From NCBI GenBank assembly GCA_030141605.1, contig JAQGDQ010000007.1:1475173-1539172 (forward strand): a stretch of 64,000 nt of DNA. The letters are read 5' to 3'. The stretch is from Tubiluchus corallicola (taxonomy: Eukaryota > Priapulida > Priapulimorpha > Priapulimorphida > Tubiluchidae). The translations under genes and the position numbers were made by a program. Of this stretch, positions 40,343 to 53,948 are shown piece after piece (the stretch's first letter is position 1; every line of letters starts with the position of its first letter). The notes below the pieces were generated by a model, which was not told the origin of the DNA, did not search any database, and worked only from the letters and a program-made list of their open reading frames with translations.

Positions 40343-41111
40343 TGTATTTGTTTTTCTGTTAAACACTTTCTAACTGTTATTGTCAATTTTTCTTTCACTT
40401 TTTTCTCCTTGCCTTTAAGCTCTTTCTTTTGTATTTCTATTCATTTATTTCATTCGGTTGTTTAGACAATAAAAAAATCACAATGTCAGACATAATATAC
40501 AGACAATGACGATATGTTATAAAAAAATACTAGAAAGTTGGGAAGCTTTTATTGACACACTGCAAACAACAGTAGCCTACAATCATTTATACATATTATA
40601 ATATTTTTGCAAAGAATCGCATAAATACTGAAAGAACCCAAAGCGTTGAACATGTGTTAAACATATCAGACTATTTAATCATTTAAATCCTTTAGATTTT
40701 AACATTGTATAACATCTTAATATTATGTAGCATGTATGGGTGTCCTGCCATAAGCCATAGCTTCTTAGGTCTCCCTTCATTATCTTTTTTAAAAACAGTG
40801 ATCATTTTCGCGTAATTATTTTTTTACTTTATTGATTATATATTGTATTTCAAAATTAATGTGATTACGATATATGTTAAATCAATATATTATTTTAAGG
40901 TTGAATTGAATTTGAGCATTTCGGCTTTATAAACTGCCACTGTAAAAACCTATTACATATCCACGGTAAAGAAAAAACTAAATGCAAAACATTGAGTTTG
41001 TTGGATTTAGGCCTACATTACTGATTTAGAATTTTAACAAAGAAATACTAAATTTAAGTGTAGATAATTAACTTCGGATTGGAAAAGCTTCAAAACAAGA
41101 TAAGCATAGAC

Positions 41112-41117
41112 TTTAAT
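41112..41117 (-). terminator. Possible poly(A) signal of gene 3
   Basis: ATTAAA at the same distance as in gene 2; a duplicate of that site. Confidence 0.35.
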
Positions 41118-41160
41118 TTTGCACTTTAAATGCATCTATTTCTGGCATCATGTCATCAAC

Positions 41161-44100
41161 CTAGCCTTTATTGCGTGTTCGAAATGAAAGAATGATGAAA
41201 CCCAAAAGCCTGTATCCAGCCATCAGAACGAATAACAAGCCAACGTTCTGGTACATATTATCCTGAAAAAGACAAATAAAAACAATATAACTATATTATT
41301 TAAGGAAAATAAGGAGTCCAAAAATTGGATTACAGCAAAAATGTTCTCATACAAATCTCAAAACTAGATCACAGTTGTTAGCTCAAGCTTATACCATAGG
41401 AAAATGTCAAAAATTTCTTCCTGAGAATTTTGTGTCACACTCTTAAAAGACTGTGTCAGACTCTTTTGAGTCTGGCTTCTTAAAATAATGAGGGTCATGA
41501 AATTCATAAAACCTGAAAATTCTGTTAGCGTGTATCACCACTCTCATCCAATTCAAACAGTTTTCTTGTAAATAAAACTGCTGTGTTTTGACATACACAG
41601 AAACGATTTCTGTTAAGATACCTCTTTAAAGTTGAACTGGTGAAGCACAGCTGTCCCATCATGTATGCAAGGCCGCTGAGTTTCATTGCCATTTTCACAT
41701 GCTATAAATTAAACATGTAATGAAAATTCCATATAATATTTTAATAATTCACAGTATTAAGATAAGCCTAAGTTGATAAATTGTCTACACAGAAAAATTT
41801 CGAATAATAAAATATGCCAAATTGCACTAAACTGTGATTAACAGAATTTATTGATGGAACATTTATATGCTACCCCCAGCACAAATACTTGCATATTTCT
41901 GTAACATCTTTCCATTGGTTGATGTTCAGAGCCTCATTCCCGTATTTAAACCAGCTGAGATATTCAAGCCATATAAAATATACAGGAATCGACCTGGAAA
42001 TACACATTCATATTATAATTCAGATAATTCGGCAATGCCTTTTGTCATCATCAATGTGAACCCAAACGTGAAAAAAATCGTTCATGATAGCAAGTGGTCT
42101 TGCCGCATGCCCCTGAATAACGCACAAAAAAGTCTTGAAGTCCACGTTGAAAAATTTTTCGCCTGCGTTCCTGGTTTTACTCTCAATTTAATATCTGACT
42201 CAGTCCTCAAATTAATTTTCTGCCATCTGCTTAGCCAGCTAATTCTATCTACACGTTCTTGAACAGTGATAGTGAGCAGGCAAAGCCCTGTCATTAAATA
42301 GAGCACCTACATAATAATATTAATACCTTGCAACTATTGTTGTTTGGTAAATTTAACTTACTCCACATTCAGCAATAGACCACCAAACAGCATCATTGGC
42401 ATAAGAAATGGCGCAGCAGCAGCCATTACAATCTCCGGATTGGAGGAGAAGCAAGACATCATATAACCTGGAAAGGAAATGAAAAAAACGATGAGTTGAT
42501 GCAAAGAAATCTTGCCAATCAAAGTTAATCAAGGTCATTCAAATTAAAGTGTTAAGTAACCTTTGCCTACAAACAGAAACATAAGCCATGCAAATAATAC
42601 TACTACTTCTTAAAACAGGCTGGTTTAAAAAGAGACCTAATCAAAGCTACTGTAATGTCTGTTGCTCATCAATTAGGGCAGAATTACCTGTTACATAATT
42701 TATTATCTTAATTATAAAATGAATTGTTTGTGTAAAAGCGTGAGCTGCCACACAAAGATATTCACCTTGTCTGGAACATTTGGCAAACACAGCAGGCTCC
42801 TTTTACTGCCTGCCTGGTATATGCGAATTTCATGTTATTGTTAGTACAACAGTATAACAGTATGTTATATTCTCTCCCATACTATTTCTGCAAAAATGTG
42901 AGCTGCCACACAAAAACATTCGCCTCGTCTTAGGCATCTGGCAAACACAGCAGATTTCATTTACTGCATGGTACATGCGAACTTCATCTATTGTTAGTAC
43001 AACATTATACTATTCGTCCCTCACTTTGCTAAAGCATGTGCAAATAATATGTAATTGCTGAGCAGTGTTAATTGTCGCACATAATTTATACTATTGTTAA
43101 AATAAGCTTGTTCAATTGTTTATTTTAATGTCTTTTTGCAAATTGTGCTAGAGATTTCGCTTTTGTACCTTCTTGCTCTTAAAATTATCAGCAACAGACT
43201 TTTATTTTATACTTTAATTGATACTGATGCCATATTTCTGCATGGCGCTTACTGAACCAAAATATGGCTCCCTGGACCAAAATATGACATAGATGCTCAC
43301 AGAAATTGTTGAAAAAAATTACAAAATTAGAATATCTTGTGTGATCGTAAGCTTACCGAATGACGCTGCTACATTAGCTATTAAAATGAGAATTCCTGCG
43401 CAAACAAAAAAGTGCGACGCTGAAGGATATAAACCTGAAAAAACACAGAAAACTACTCAATAAGTAAAACATACATCAAAGTTTAAAATAAAAAGCTCAC
43501 TACAAAATAAAAATGCGGGATAAGGATCCATTATTACTTACCCACCATAAAATAGTCTATAAGCGTAAACAGAAATGGCAACAGGATGAAAAATGGTAGC
43601 TGAAAGAACAATGGTAGTTGAATGATACAATAATTTGAAAGATTACACTATTATATCTCAAAACCACTAAATGCCTAATATGGAGTTTTAGTTTCTCTGT
43701 GTGATATTTCATATTACTATTTCTTAACGAGATTAAATATTTCCCCATAAGTATGTAATATTTCTTCCTTTTTTCCTAAAACCTTGCAGCATCGAAAACT
43801 GATGTTGCAGAATTTCAGATTTATAATTAAGTCTGTATTACGTCACACCTTAATTACGTATGCAGCTTTGCAATAATTCTGCATTAAATTAAAAACATTT
43901 ATCCAGTATCACTTACTTGCTTTAAATAACTCTTATCACTAATTTCATCAGTGTATATAATATACAGCCCCTACCTCTGCCAGCATTTTGCTGAGGAAAT
44001 ATGTGTCCAACCTATAGCAACCATTAAAGTGCTCCCTCAGGAAAATGACACACTCTTCACAAAACACCTGCAAGCAGAAACAACTAAAAGTACATATATT

Positions 44101-47100
44101 TTAATAACTGGAGTAAAAACATCGGCCTAGTAATAAAAATTTTCAAGCTACATTATTTACAAAATGAATGTGCGTGATTTCAGCTTAACCCAAACTTCCA
44201 AATTCTCTTAAACTTTCATGGAAATTATCCTTATGCAAAAATTGCATACAAGAAGTATTTTAGTGATACATCCAGTGATATATATATATATATATATACA
44301 TCCACCAGGCTGGGAGTAAAGTAAAGGAAGCCGGTAAATAAATGTTTTTTGTAATACGATCAGAAATTCGAGTGGGATCATTAACCTTAAATATGCCTAA
44401 ATTGATTTGCAGGTTCGATTGTGCATGACTGCTCAAGCCAGGTTTGTGAAGACATCAATCGAAGCTTCGATCAAAAAGATTTTCTTTGAAGTGTGATACA
44501 AGGCTATACCTAACAGCGATGCTCAGCTTCTGCTGAAAAAAGTGTCTTGGGTGGTTTCGTCTACCACACTGATCTTAGCTTTTTACCCCATTGAGCAAGG
44601 ATGTGTCTGAATGAAGCCAAGAATTTCTGCCAGTTCAATGTCTCCTTTTAGATAATTATTCTTGATAATGAACCAGATTACGATTCTAACTTCATTAGAT
44701 AAAGCATTTTACTGAAGTATTTTAGAGCTTTGCTGTTTTGTGACGTAACAACACCCCGTTCCGTATTACGGATTCAGCAACGGTGATGCTGCAGTTATTG
44801 AAGCAGTTCGTGTAGATGGGATTTTTACAGTTTTCCCTTACGTGAACTACTGAAAATAAGTTCTGCATAGTCATATTTATAATTAGAAGAAACAGGACGC
44901 CAGTGATGTTTTGCACAGCTTCTTGATTCATTTCCTGCTGCAGGTAGACAATTCCAAGTATTATACCAATCACCTACAAAATAAAAATTTGTGAAAACTG
45001 AAAAGAGTTGAAAAAAGCATCAGATGTTTTGCACTAATAAACCTCTCGTATACAATATTTTTCGCATCATATTCACATAGCTTTTAGTTAGTTAAGTCTG
45101 ATTTCTACTTACCATTGTTTGAAAAGTTCTCACTTTTATTGCCATTGGATCTCGAATCACGCTGATTAATGCTCTGTGTGTTAGAGTGATAAACTGCTTT
45201 ATCCAACTTGCTTTATACCTAAATGAAACATACGCTAAAATGTTTGGTTAACTGTAATTCGCAGGCGACAGACTTTTAGGCTTGTAATTGCTAAACCACT
45301 TACAATAAGAATTACGTGTGCTGGTTATAATTGGCTACTTGATTTTCTACATTAAAGTATACGTGAGTCTGAAAAGGAAAAGATGAAAAAATATCTGTGA
45401 TTGTTTGGCAATACTTGATAAGGAAAACCTCAAGTTAAATTAGTGAAATTGAAATTTAAATGACGGCACTCATTCACTTGTGCAGGTACTTATCGCAAAT
45501 GCGTCACAAAGTACAACCACAATAATCGTGACAACAAAAATGCTAGCAGCAAGGAGTTCAGATGCATTTTGAATTTGGAAGTCTGGTTTTTCAGTTTTTG
45601 TATTCTTGTTTCCAGTGGTATTTTCAACAATTTTTTACGCAAAAAGTAGCTAAAACTAATTTAATAAAAACTCATAAACTGCAATCTTTTGTATTATTAC
45701 TAAATAATTAAAATATAGTTACTGGATTGTATTTAATGAACAGAGGTTACTTACGCAGAACGATGAGCCAGCAATTCACCGAACTGAAAAAATGCATGTA
45801 TAAATAATTGCAATGAAACTGCTGAAAACAGCTGTCTTGGTTAAGCGTTATTTGTAATACATAACAAGATATTACAAAATTGCATTTACTACAAATATCA
45901 ACAAAGCACACCACAAAGCGGAACATCCCCTGACAACAGTATTATTCCGTATTGGTTCCTGTGACTCAGACTTTTAACCCTGGGGCTCCAAAAGCGATAA
46001 GGTTCTTCTCCTATTGATGGGTGGCCCACATGTGAAAGTCGAATGCATTGCATTAATTTTTTAGACTTAGAATGAGTCCGCAACCTTTTTCAAGTAGTGT
46101 ATCCTATGACACTGACTTTTGATCTTAAGGCCTCAAAACCCATAAGATTCTTCCCCTGTTGACAGTCGATGAATACGTAAAATATGAAAGTTTAGGCTAT
46201 GTGTTCACAAACTTTTCCAACTGAGACCTTGACCTTTGATAAGGGGCGCACAAAGTCGATAGGGCCGTTTCTCTACTGACAGATGAGCCTATATATTATA
46301 TGAAAAATGAATGTCATGTTTGAAAAAAGGTTAGCTTGAAAAGTGTTCACAAGACCAATAACGAAATTACAGACAAACGGGCGGGCGGAAGCATGGACAG
46401 CCAAAGGGACAGATGCACGAACGGAGGCTTACTATACTGAATAACATATTAACAGATCCAACATTAGTGATTGTTAATAAATGCTACTAAACTGAACAAC
46501 ATATTAAAAGATGCAATGCCAATTAATATCAGCTGCTTTCTTACGTCAATGAGCTGTTCATTTCGATTATCCTCCATGATAACTTGTTTGACAAGATAAC
46601 CTTGAGGGGAAACTTCAAATGCGTTACATATTCTCTGAAAGTAACAAGTTGGAAAGTAAGAAAAACGAAAAGACAGTTTTAATTAATGAAAATTACAATT
46701 AATGAAAGCCGTTATTCACCCAACAAATTATTAATAAAAAATGTTTTAACAAAATTCAATTGAAGTTATAAGCTCAAATAATTATAAAATCTTTACTACA
46801 GGTAATGCTGCAGCTGCGTACGTACCTCTACTTTGTCTTTGCATTGGGCCTCCTTTTCTGGGATTACAGCTAAACTGTGCACATAGTAATCAGCAGGATT
46901 AAACTTTGGTGGACATTTGTAATCCATCGTCTTGAAAAATGTATGAATAGTTTTTCTTGAACCTAAATATGCCACCCTGCCTTCTGCCATTAACAATATC
47001 CTGCATTACAATTTAGAGAATAGTAATTTATTTTTACATATATAGGCCTACATAAAAAACATTGTCAAGCAGTTGTTTCTATGGTCCAAGTAAGTTAGCA

Positions 47101-50100
47101 GAAGGCAAATTTGGAATTTTAAGCGAGTAAAACAAAGTCTAAAACCAGCAAAAAACTGTATCCTAAAATTACAAAAAAATACTCAGGAAAAAGCATAAGT
47201 AAATGGAAATACATAGGCGTTTAAAAATGCTATCAACCGTCATTCAGAACTAGAAATTAGGGAATACGTTAAATATGTCTTAGAAAGCATAAAAGTCATA
47301 CGAGATTTAAAAGTTAAAAGTTTAAAATTTAAATAACTAAATACAAATTTTTAATGTTTTCAGGTAAAAACATATTTTAAATTTAAAATGACTCAGCAAT
47401 AAAAATTGGAAGCCAAAAGTAACTACGTAGTCACTATTACTGTTAAAATGGTTTATAAAATATATATGTATTTAGATAGTGAAGCATGAAGTCTACATTT
47501 TTGCATGTAGAAAATGTATACACGGCACTTTTACCTGTCGAACATGGCATACACTTCAGATGAAGGTTGATGTATGGTGCACAGGATAGTTCGCCCTTTA
47601 CAAGCCATGTCTTTCAAAACAGATATGATGTTTTGTGCCATAAAGGAGTCCAAACCAGATGTTGGTTCATCGCAAAACATTAATTTTGGATTTGTTAGCA
47701 TCTAGAAAAAGGCATTTATTTCATTATAGTTGCTGAAATAATTATGACAAATGTTTTTTCTCTTTACAGATCATTTGTAAATGCTATGATGCTAATTCAA
47801 GACCCATAACATTGCAGGTATAGTTAGAGCAAACTTATTTTCAAACAATGTAAGACTGATTTTAACAGTCTTTTAATAAAAATTGTTATGACAATGATGG
47901 GTAGGTAAAATTTTCAAACTATTCTACATATAGTAGCTACCATGTCATTATTAACCTTCAGTAATAGCACAGACACAAAAGGTGCCAGCAATATTTTAAT
48001 AAATACAAACGAGTCAATGCTTCTTCATTATCAAAGTATAACTTACTAACCTCAGATGCAAATGCAAGACGCTTTCTTTCGCCTCCTGAAATACCTTTTA
48101 TTCTACCAGGGACGCCTATCCATGTGTTCTCGCATTTCTTTAAACCAAGCTGTAATGGCAAATAATTATTTCACATGATTTTGCTTCCTTCTTTCTATTC
48201 TTTTCATAATTTTTTCGATGCCCCCTTTTCCCTTCATTCCTTTTTAAGTCTTTCATTCTTCTGAAAATTTTTTATGCTTTTTCTTTGACTATTTTTTCCT
48301 CTTTTATCATCGGCAGAATTGAGTAATTTAATTATGGCTCGAAAAAATTTAGTATAAATTATTTTAAAATCCTAAAAACGAATACAGGTGTAGCAAATTA
48401 CCTCCGTGAGAGTTTCTTCGACTTTCTTCATTCGCTGAGAATACGTGAATTCTTTGTCCATCCTCAATAGAGCCTACAACTCAAAACAGCAGATATTTTA
48501 GATGTACAATTTTGCACAGCAGCACAGCATAAGACCAGTGATCTAGTGTTTAGCATACATTGTTGTCCTGAACGCTATACTGTATCGCCTGACATTTTTG
48601 TATTGCTGTATTGTATTGCACTGCATTGTTGTTGTGTTACTGAAATGTATTGATTTGTTGTTTTGTTATGTTGATACTGAATTGTTTGCAGTGGTATAGT
48701 TTGTTTCATTGTTTAAAAATAACTTGCGTTGTACAAGGTACACTAAAATGATTAGTACAAGCTACACTGCCACACTTTGTTTTAATCATTTTTGTTATTT
48801 ATTTTTTAAGAAATGTTTGAAAAATGCTTTTGGTACTCTATATAAGACAGTAATATAAGCTAAATTGTAAAAAGAAGTGTAATGAACTAAAAACCTTAAT
48901 CTGTTTCAAATGTAGACAAACTCTGTGTGGTGAAGCTTTTGACAGTGCAATTAAAATACCTGAAATCTCAAATGTTCTTTTACTTTTAGGGTACCAATGA
49001 ACAAATCTTCCTGCTGAACGTATGCCGAAATGGACCTCATGCCAGGACCAAAACCAATTGGCTGTCCATTAATTTTGACTGTACCCTCAACAGTATACAT
49101 TTCAGTATTCCTGTGCGTCAGAATGTTCATAAGTGTACTTTTGCCTGCACCACTAAAACAAACAAACAACAAATGAATCTTGCTTCTGGTTCGTATCCTT
49201 ACTTGTCAGCCAGTCGGCTTGTAAAGTAATAATTATTGCAAAACTGATTTAACATGAATTTTGGCTATGATAATTTCGGAAAATAATTACAGCTAAATAA
49301 ACTCTTTTAAATCGATCCGAGTGTATAGAATCTATTTTGCCTTCAATTTGACAATATAAATATTTTTGTCAACAATATAATTTTTCTTAATATGACTATG
49401 CTTTTATACCTGGCACCCATAATTGCTAACAGCGTACCGGCTTTTGCGTACCCAGTAACTGCAATAACAAATTTTCACAAAACATATTAATGAAACTTGT
49501 AAATTAATGTCGTTGGAATAAACAAGCGAGCAGGACAACTTTTTACAACAATTTACTAGATGCAGTTGGGATGAGCACTCCTAACAGACTAACGTGAATT
49601 ACTTAATCTCATTATTAACTAAATAAAAGGCCTACACCTCTCGGGAATGCATTTTCCAAAACATTCTCAAATTTAAAATGGCATAAAGTAAAACCAAGCT
49701 GCATTAACAGTGCAGTCTCCTGAGTATAGCATGAAGGTGCTGCTGCCTTATCCTTTGTGCTACGGAACTTATAGTAGAAGCAAGCCCTCAGCTCTAAGCG
49801 AGAACTCGAATCACTTTACTGCAGCACAAAGCTATGCTAAACTAAATACGAAAATTGGGTGCAGAGTGAAGAAAACGTGTTATTACAAAAATTATTTACA
49901 GTTTCTATATGCGCTCTACTTACACGATCTTAATTTATTCGGGTGGCCAGTGACTACACCTATCAGAAACAATTCAATCTTTTGTAGAAGCAGCCCGTTC
50001 TGTGCTAGTTAGTTTAACGTATATTTCTCAAAATTATTTACTTTTAGAGGAATTTAAATAAACAGATTGTTTAACTTAGATGCACATTGAAATGGCCAAC

Positions 50101-50834
50101 TCAAGTTATTAAAATAATGTGACAAAGACTAATGTAATGTCGTGCTAGTAAATAGTCTTTAAATTTTGTTTTAATACCATTTCGGAGAATATGCTTCTTA
50201 ACTCTTTTTTCTGTTTGCTTTTCCGGGTCAGATTGTCCAGCTTCTCTATCATGTCGACTTCGTCCACCTTTCAGCGTCGCCCAGACGTTTATATTCTCCC
50301 AAGTTATGTTAACCTAAGCAATATAATAATTTCATGCCCATAATCGTAAGAAAATTGATAACAAACAGAGTTTACAATAAATTTTGTGTATTTATTTAAT
50401 AATAAATATTGTTGGGTTGACTATATATAATCCGATCGATGTTATACTGTAAAATGGAGTGTACTGAATGGATAATATTCAAGCAAAATGGAAAAAAGAA
50501 AGTGGTTGCTCAATATTATTTTCATTTTGTTTGTAAAACGCTAAAACGTTTATTACGATTGCTGAAAGATAGCCACATAACGTTATGAGCATCGGCGAGC
50601 TCTCTGTGCCTCTTAACATATAAGGAATTTCTAACTTACCGCATCAAGTTCACTAACACTCAATACTTTTTTAATGGGTTCCTTTCTCATCACATTTTTC
50701 GACATGCCAGCAAACTGAACGCCAGAATGTGAAATCTCTTCGTACATCGGTACATGAACATTACTTCTACTGATGGAATAATCACTAGCAGCATTGTCAC
50801 ATGCAGCATTGTTGCCGGTATCCATACTGAGCAT
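41161..50834 (-). CDS. Gene 3: white-like ABCG half-transporter, 19 exons, complete
   Basis: Predicted 686-aa white-type ABCG half-transporter. Exons in transcript order: 50834-50640, 50313-50178, 49458-49410, 49152-48960, 48473-48402, 48149-48051, 47701-47535, 47000-46826, 46634-46545, 45783-45755, 45218-45113, 44973-44842, 44067-43975, 43599-43542, 43434-43357, 42467-42362, 41993-41893, 41701-41622, 41262-41161 (TAG); 2061 nt in one frame. The ATPase domain shows Walker A GASGAGKST across intron 3, [33 protein letters not shown] and [10 protein letters not shown]. The membrane part begins near exon 11 (YKASW) and ends with helix 6 in exon 19 ([20 protein letters not shown]). Two in-frame Mets open exon 1 (MLSMDTG); I took the first, and the second would give 683 aa. 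Exon 12 has the ordinary family ending FSVVH with donor GTAAGG, unlike gene 2. Intron 17 has a GC donor (GCAAGT). It lies in the right-hand unit of a recent tandem duplication with gene 2. Confidence 0.92.
41891..41892 (-). other. GC splice donor, gene 3 intron 17
   Basis: Exon 17 ends GAAATAT, followed by GCAAGT. It is shared with gene 2 and so predates the 13-kb duplication. Confidence 0.7.
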
Positions 50835-51620
50835 GCTCTAGCAGAACGTTTTAAATGACGTTCACTTATAATGATTCAAACATTTGCTTAAGGCAAAACG
50901 TGTCACTTACAGAGGCATAAAATATTGTACTTCAAGCTCACACAACGATGGTATATTGTGAAAAGCCACGTTTCACAATGAATTTTAACATGGATTAACA
51001 AAAGCGAAACTATTTCTTTAAACTTAAACAACTAAAATAAGAATCAAAACAATTAATAAAAAAATCCCAGAATAGTTTTCAATTAATTGTTACGTCTTAT
51101 TGGTGAGGCACAGAACTGTATCATCAAAAGTTCACACCACACATCGATTTTACTTAATATCAACTAGTAGCAAACAAACACTGTTTTTTATGCCGCACAA
51201 CATTCAAGGTGCAAAAAAGGTGAAAGTCTAAAGGTCAAAACTGCAGGAGCTTTTAAATGGCTATTATATGTGACTGTAACGTAAATTGAGAAAGCATAGC
51301 TGTACACACTAAAAGACTGCCTGGTTGACTTAAATAAATGGAAGTTTTTGCTTAGAGGAAGAACCAATTCTCGAATAAGATTGTGTTTTAATATACACCT
51401 AAAAATCTTAATTAAGACGTAATATAGGCGCATAAAATGCGTTGCTTAAAATTGCGAAAGAAATTTAAGTCATTTATATCTCTCGCCAAACAAACCTCGC
51501 TGCGGGAGTATTGTAAAAAATTACGTAAGTTGGTGGAAAGCACGAAGGCATGCATACGATGCTTTTGCACTTCACTCAAAAATTCCACTATAGTAGCTGA
51601 CTAAAGAGTCGCTTACAGAG

Positions 51621-51797
51621 CATCCGGAATGCGTTATGCATTATCCAAATGCGGAATACCTGCGTATAAAATATCAATGGGACATAGCTGCAGGAAAAAA
51701 TAACGCATAACGTAAGTTTGATAAACGGGTGCATTGAAAACAATATAAACCGATTTTATCTATTTTGCATCCGCATAACGCATACGCATTCCGGATG
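51621..51797. mobile_element. Short inverted-repeat element (MITE-like), complete copy
   Basis: About 177 bp bounded by CATCCGGAATGCGTTATGC on the left and GCATACGCATTCCGGATG on the right. These are imperfect inverted repeats, with further GCGTTATGC/GCATAACGC words inside the arms. It has no coding capacity, as expected of a non-autonomous DNA transposon. I could not define a target-site duplication. Confidence 0.55.
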
Positions 51798-52694
51798 TCT
51801 AGTAAACACCACTTAATTATTTGTGTTTAACTGTGTTAAAAATTAGTCGACCGATCCGTTTTTAATAACTTTTAAGTGTTTGCATAGCTTTAATCCACGG
51901 GATTATAACTCAAAATGCGTAAATAATACACAACATTATTACAGGTAAGCGTAGAGTTATGCGAAGCTGCGCAAACTTAACGCATAGAGTTCAGTTTTAG
52001 CTTGCTAAAATAATTATTCTGTTATTTGTATTAAATAGTAGTAACTGTAACTGCAAAAGAAGTTCGTTCAAGCTCTGGCGAAATAAGTGTTTAGTTTAAA
52101 TTTTCCGTTTTGTTTGCTAATTTAAATTTTGCCTCTTCTCATTGCCAAATTTATTTATTGTTTCTAAGTTTAAACTCATTTGAACTTTTGCCTCATTTAT
52201 TTTTTATTTTGTTAAGTTGCTGATTATTTTCATTTGTACATACCTTACTTGACAGGTCACTTAATTTTCTTCAGTTTGAATAGGGGTGGTTGACTTGGTG
52301 ACCCTTGGTCTTTTCGCCACCCCGTCTTTATTTTAGTTTTTAGCGTTTGTTTATGTTTATTTTGTAACATTCAGAGAAAAATAATCTTTTTTTTTACTTT
52401 CTACTTTTACTTTATTTCGAAATGACCGCCCCAAGGCCTATAGTCCAACAATTTTATTGTTGAAACTTTCGTACATTTTTCTCAAATGTTAAAATATGCC
52501 CAATTTCTCAAGAGACTTGATTTTTGCTTTTGGGTTAATATTATGTTTTTGGGTTATTCGCATGAAAATAACTCTATAGAGCCGCTCATTTCGCTGTGAT
52601 GTTGTTCTCGCTTGTGTAATTCCAAACTCATTCCATACCATTTTTACCTTGTACTGTATTTACTTGTACCAAAAGTGCCTGACAAAACTTCATT

Positions 52695-52792
52695 AGTACC
52701 ATATTTACCAGTACCAAATTTTCCCGGTACCAAAATTTCATCGTACCAAAATTACCAGGACCAAACTTACTTCTACCGAACTTACTAGTTCC
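52695..52792. repeat. Degenerate 15-16 bp minisatellite, copy beside relic C
   Basis: The same unit array as at 32331, with a few substitutions. After it, relic C lacks about 75 bp that gene 2 has. Confidence 0.7.
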
Positions 52793-53020
52793 AGTTCTGC
52801 CGTTCAGTGTCCAGAATTAGTGTCGTTGCAACATCTACATTAGTTAAAGTCTGCCATTGAGCACTGGTCAAAGTTTGAAAAGTGTTATACTCCACAAAAA
52901 AATCTGACAGCTTTTCGGCTTGAACCGATAACCTGTTGAACACAACCAACTTCAACAACAATGGCGAAAAGAAAAGGGCTTCAACTGACTAGATGAACTT
53001 TTGTGCAATTTAGCACCTAC

Positions 53021-53948
53021 ATTTACTACTGTGTAAGCGTTGTTCACAGACATGACTATAATTGAAATAAACAAGACAGAAATGATGTTTTGCACGGCTT
53101 CCTGGTTTAGTTCCTGCTGCAGATAGATGACTCCAAGAATTACACCCATCACCTATAAATGCAAAATTGGTGAATTGCGGTGAAAATAAAACGTATATAA
53201 GGAAGTACCTAATTAGATTGCAATGAAAAAGCAACAGCAGTAGGCAGCTTCACTTGCCAAAAATTAAACAAGCTCAAAAGCTCAAAAATAATTCGTTTTA
53301 TTATCGAGATATACCTGATGCACTTTACGTTAATAATTAATCAACTATGGCATATCGTATACAAGAGCAAAAAGAAATTTATAAACGTAGTAATAGTAAA
53401 TCATATTCAATATGTTACTACAACTAGTGCTTTATAAAAGTGAACACAGAAAAACCTTGTTAAACTAATTCACCGCGTTAATATGCCTACTTCAGCACGT
53501 AATAGGTAAAAACCTAAACAGCAATGTGGAACAAAACAGAGGGAGCAATATAAATAGTAGCTAACAAATCTAGAAACTCTTGTCTGATATATTCACTAGA
53601 CAATAGTTTAATAAACTATTAAACAACATAGATCCGACAAGCGAATAATGAATAGTATGATCAAGATGTGCCAAGAAAAAAGTAATTTGTGCGTATTTTG
53701 TTACTCAGTATCATTTCATTCAAACAATAAAATATATTTCTATAATGTATTCTTAAAGCATCAAGTTCACTGACACTCACAGCATGTCCAATTGGCTTCC
53801 TTTTCTCTACATTTTTCGGCATTCTCGCAAATTGAATGCCGGAATCTGGAACTTCTTCGTATAAAGGTACGTGCATACTGCTTCCACTAGCTGAATAATC
53901 ATTAGTGTTCCTTGGAATTTCACCGACTTCGCGAATGTTGTCACCCAT
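53021..53948 (-). pseudogene. Relic C: ABCG remnant with only exons 1 and 12
   Basis: Exon 1 equivalent at 53948-53757: 64 open codons from Met, aligning with gene 3 exon 1 (shared HVP.YEE, SG.QFA and VSVSELDA blocks). Its donor position reads TTAAGA instead of GTAAGT, so it is not a normal 5' splice site. Exon 12 equivalent at 53152-53021: 44 open codons starting VMGVILGVIYLQQELNQEAV, with good acceptor TATAG and donor GTAGGT. Exons 2-11 are missing from the 600 bp between them, and exons 13-19 are missing downstream. It cannot make a transporter. Its exon 12 type and flanking intron were copied into gene 2, so it, or a lost fuller version, is the likely donor. Confidence 0.8.

Larger units (their letters stand above)
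38761..41160. other. Spacer between genes 2 and 3 with the duplication junction
   Basis: Upstream region of gene 2 (38761-39557), the truncated inverted-repeat element and junction at 39585, then the 3' flank of gene 3 with a CT tract. No gene. Confidence 0.6.
39585..51640. repeat. Tandem duplication unit B (contains gene 3)
   Basis: About 12.05 kb, near-identical to unit A over its whole length. The similarity ends at 51640 inside the inverted-repeat element, which continues intact to 51797 here but is cut short at the A/B junction. That makes the right edge of B ancestral and the A/B junction derived. Confidence 0.85.
50835..53020. other. Upstream region of gene 3 and spacer to relic C
   Basis: The first 800 bp match the upstream region of gene 2. 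The inverted-repeat element follows, then about 450 bp with nothing recognised. From about 52250 the sequence is shared with intron 12 of gene 2. Confidence 0.6.
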
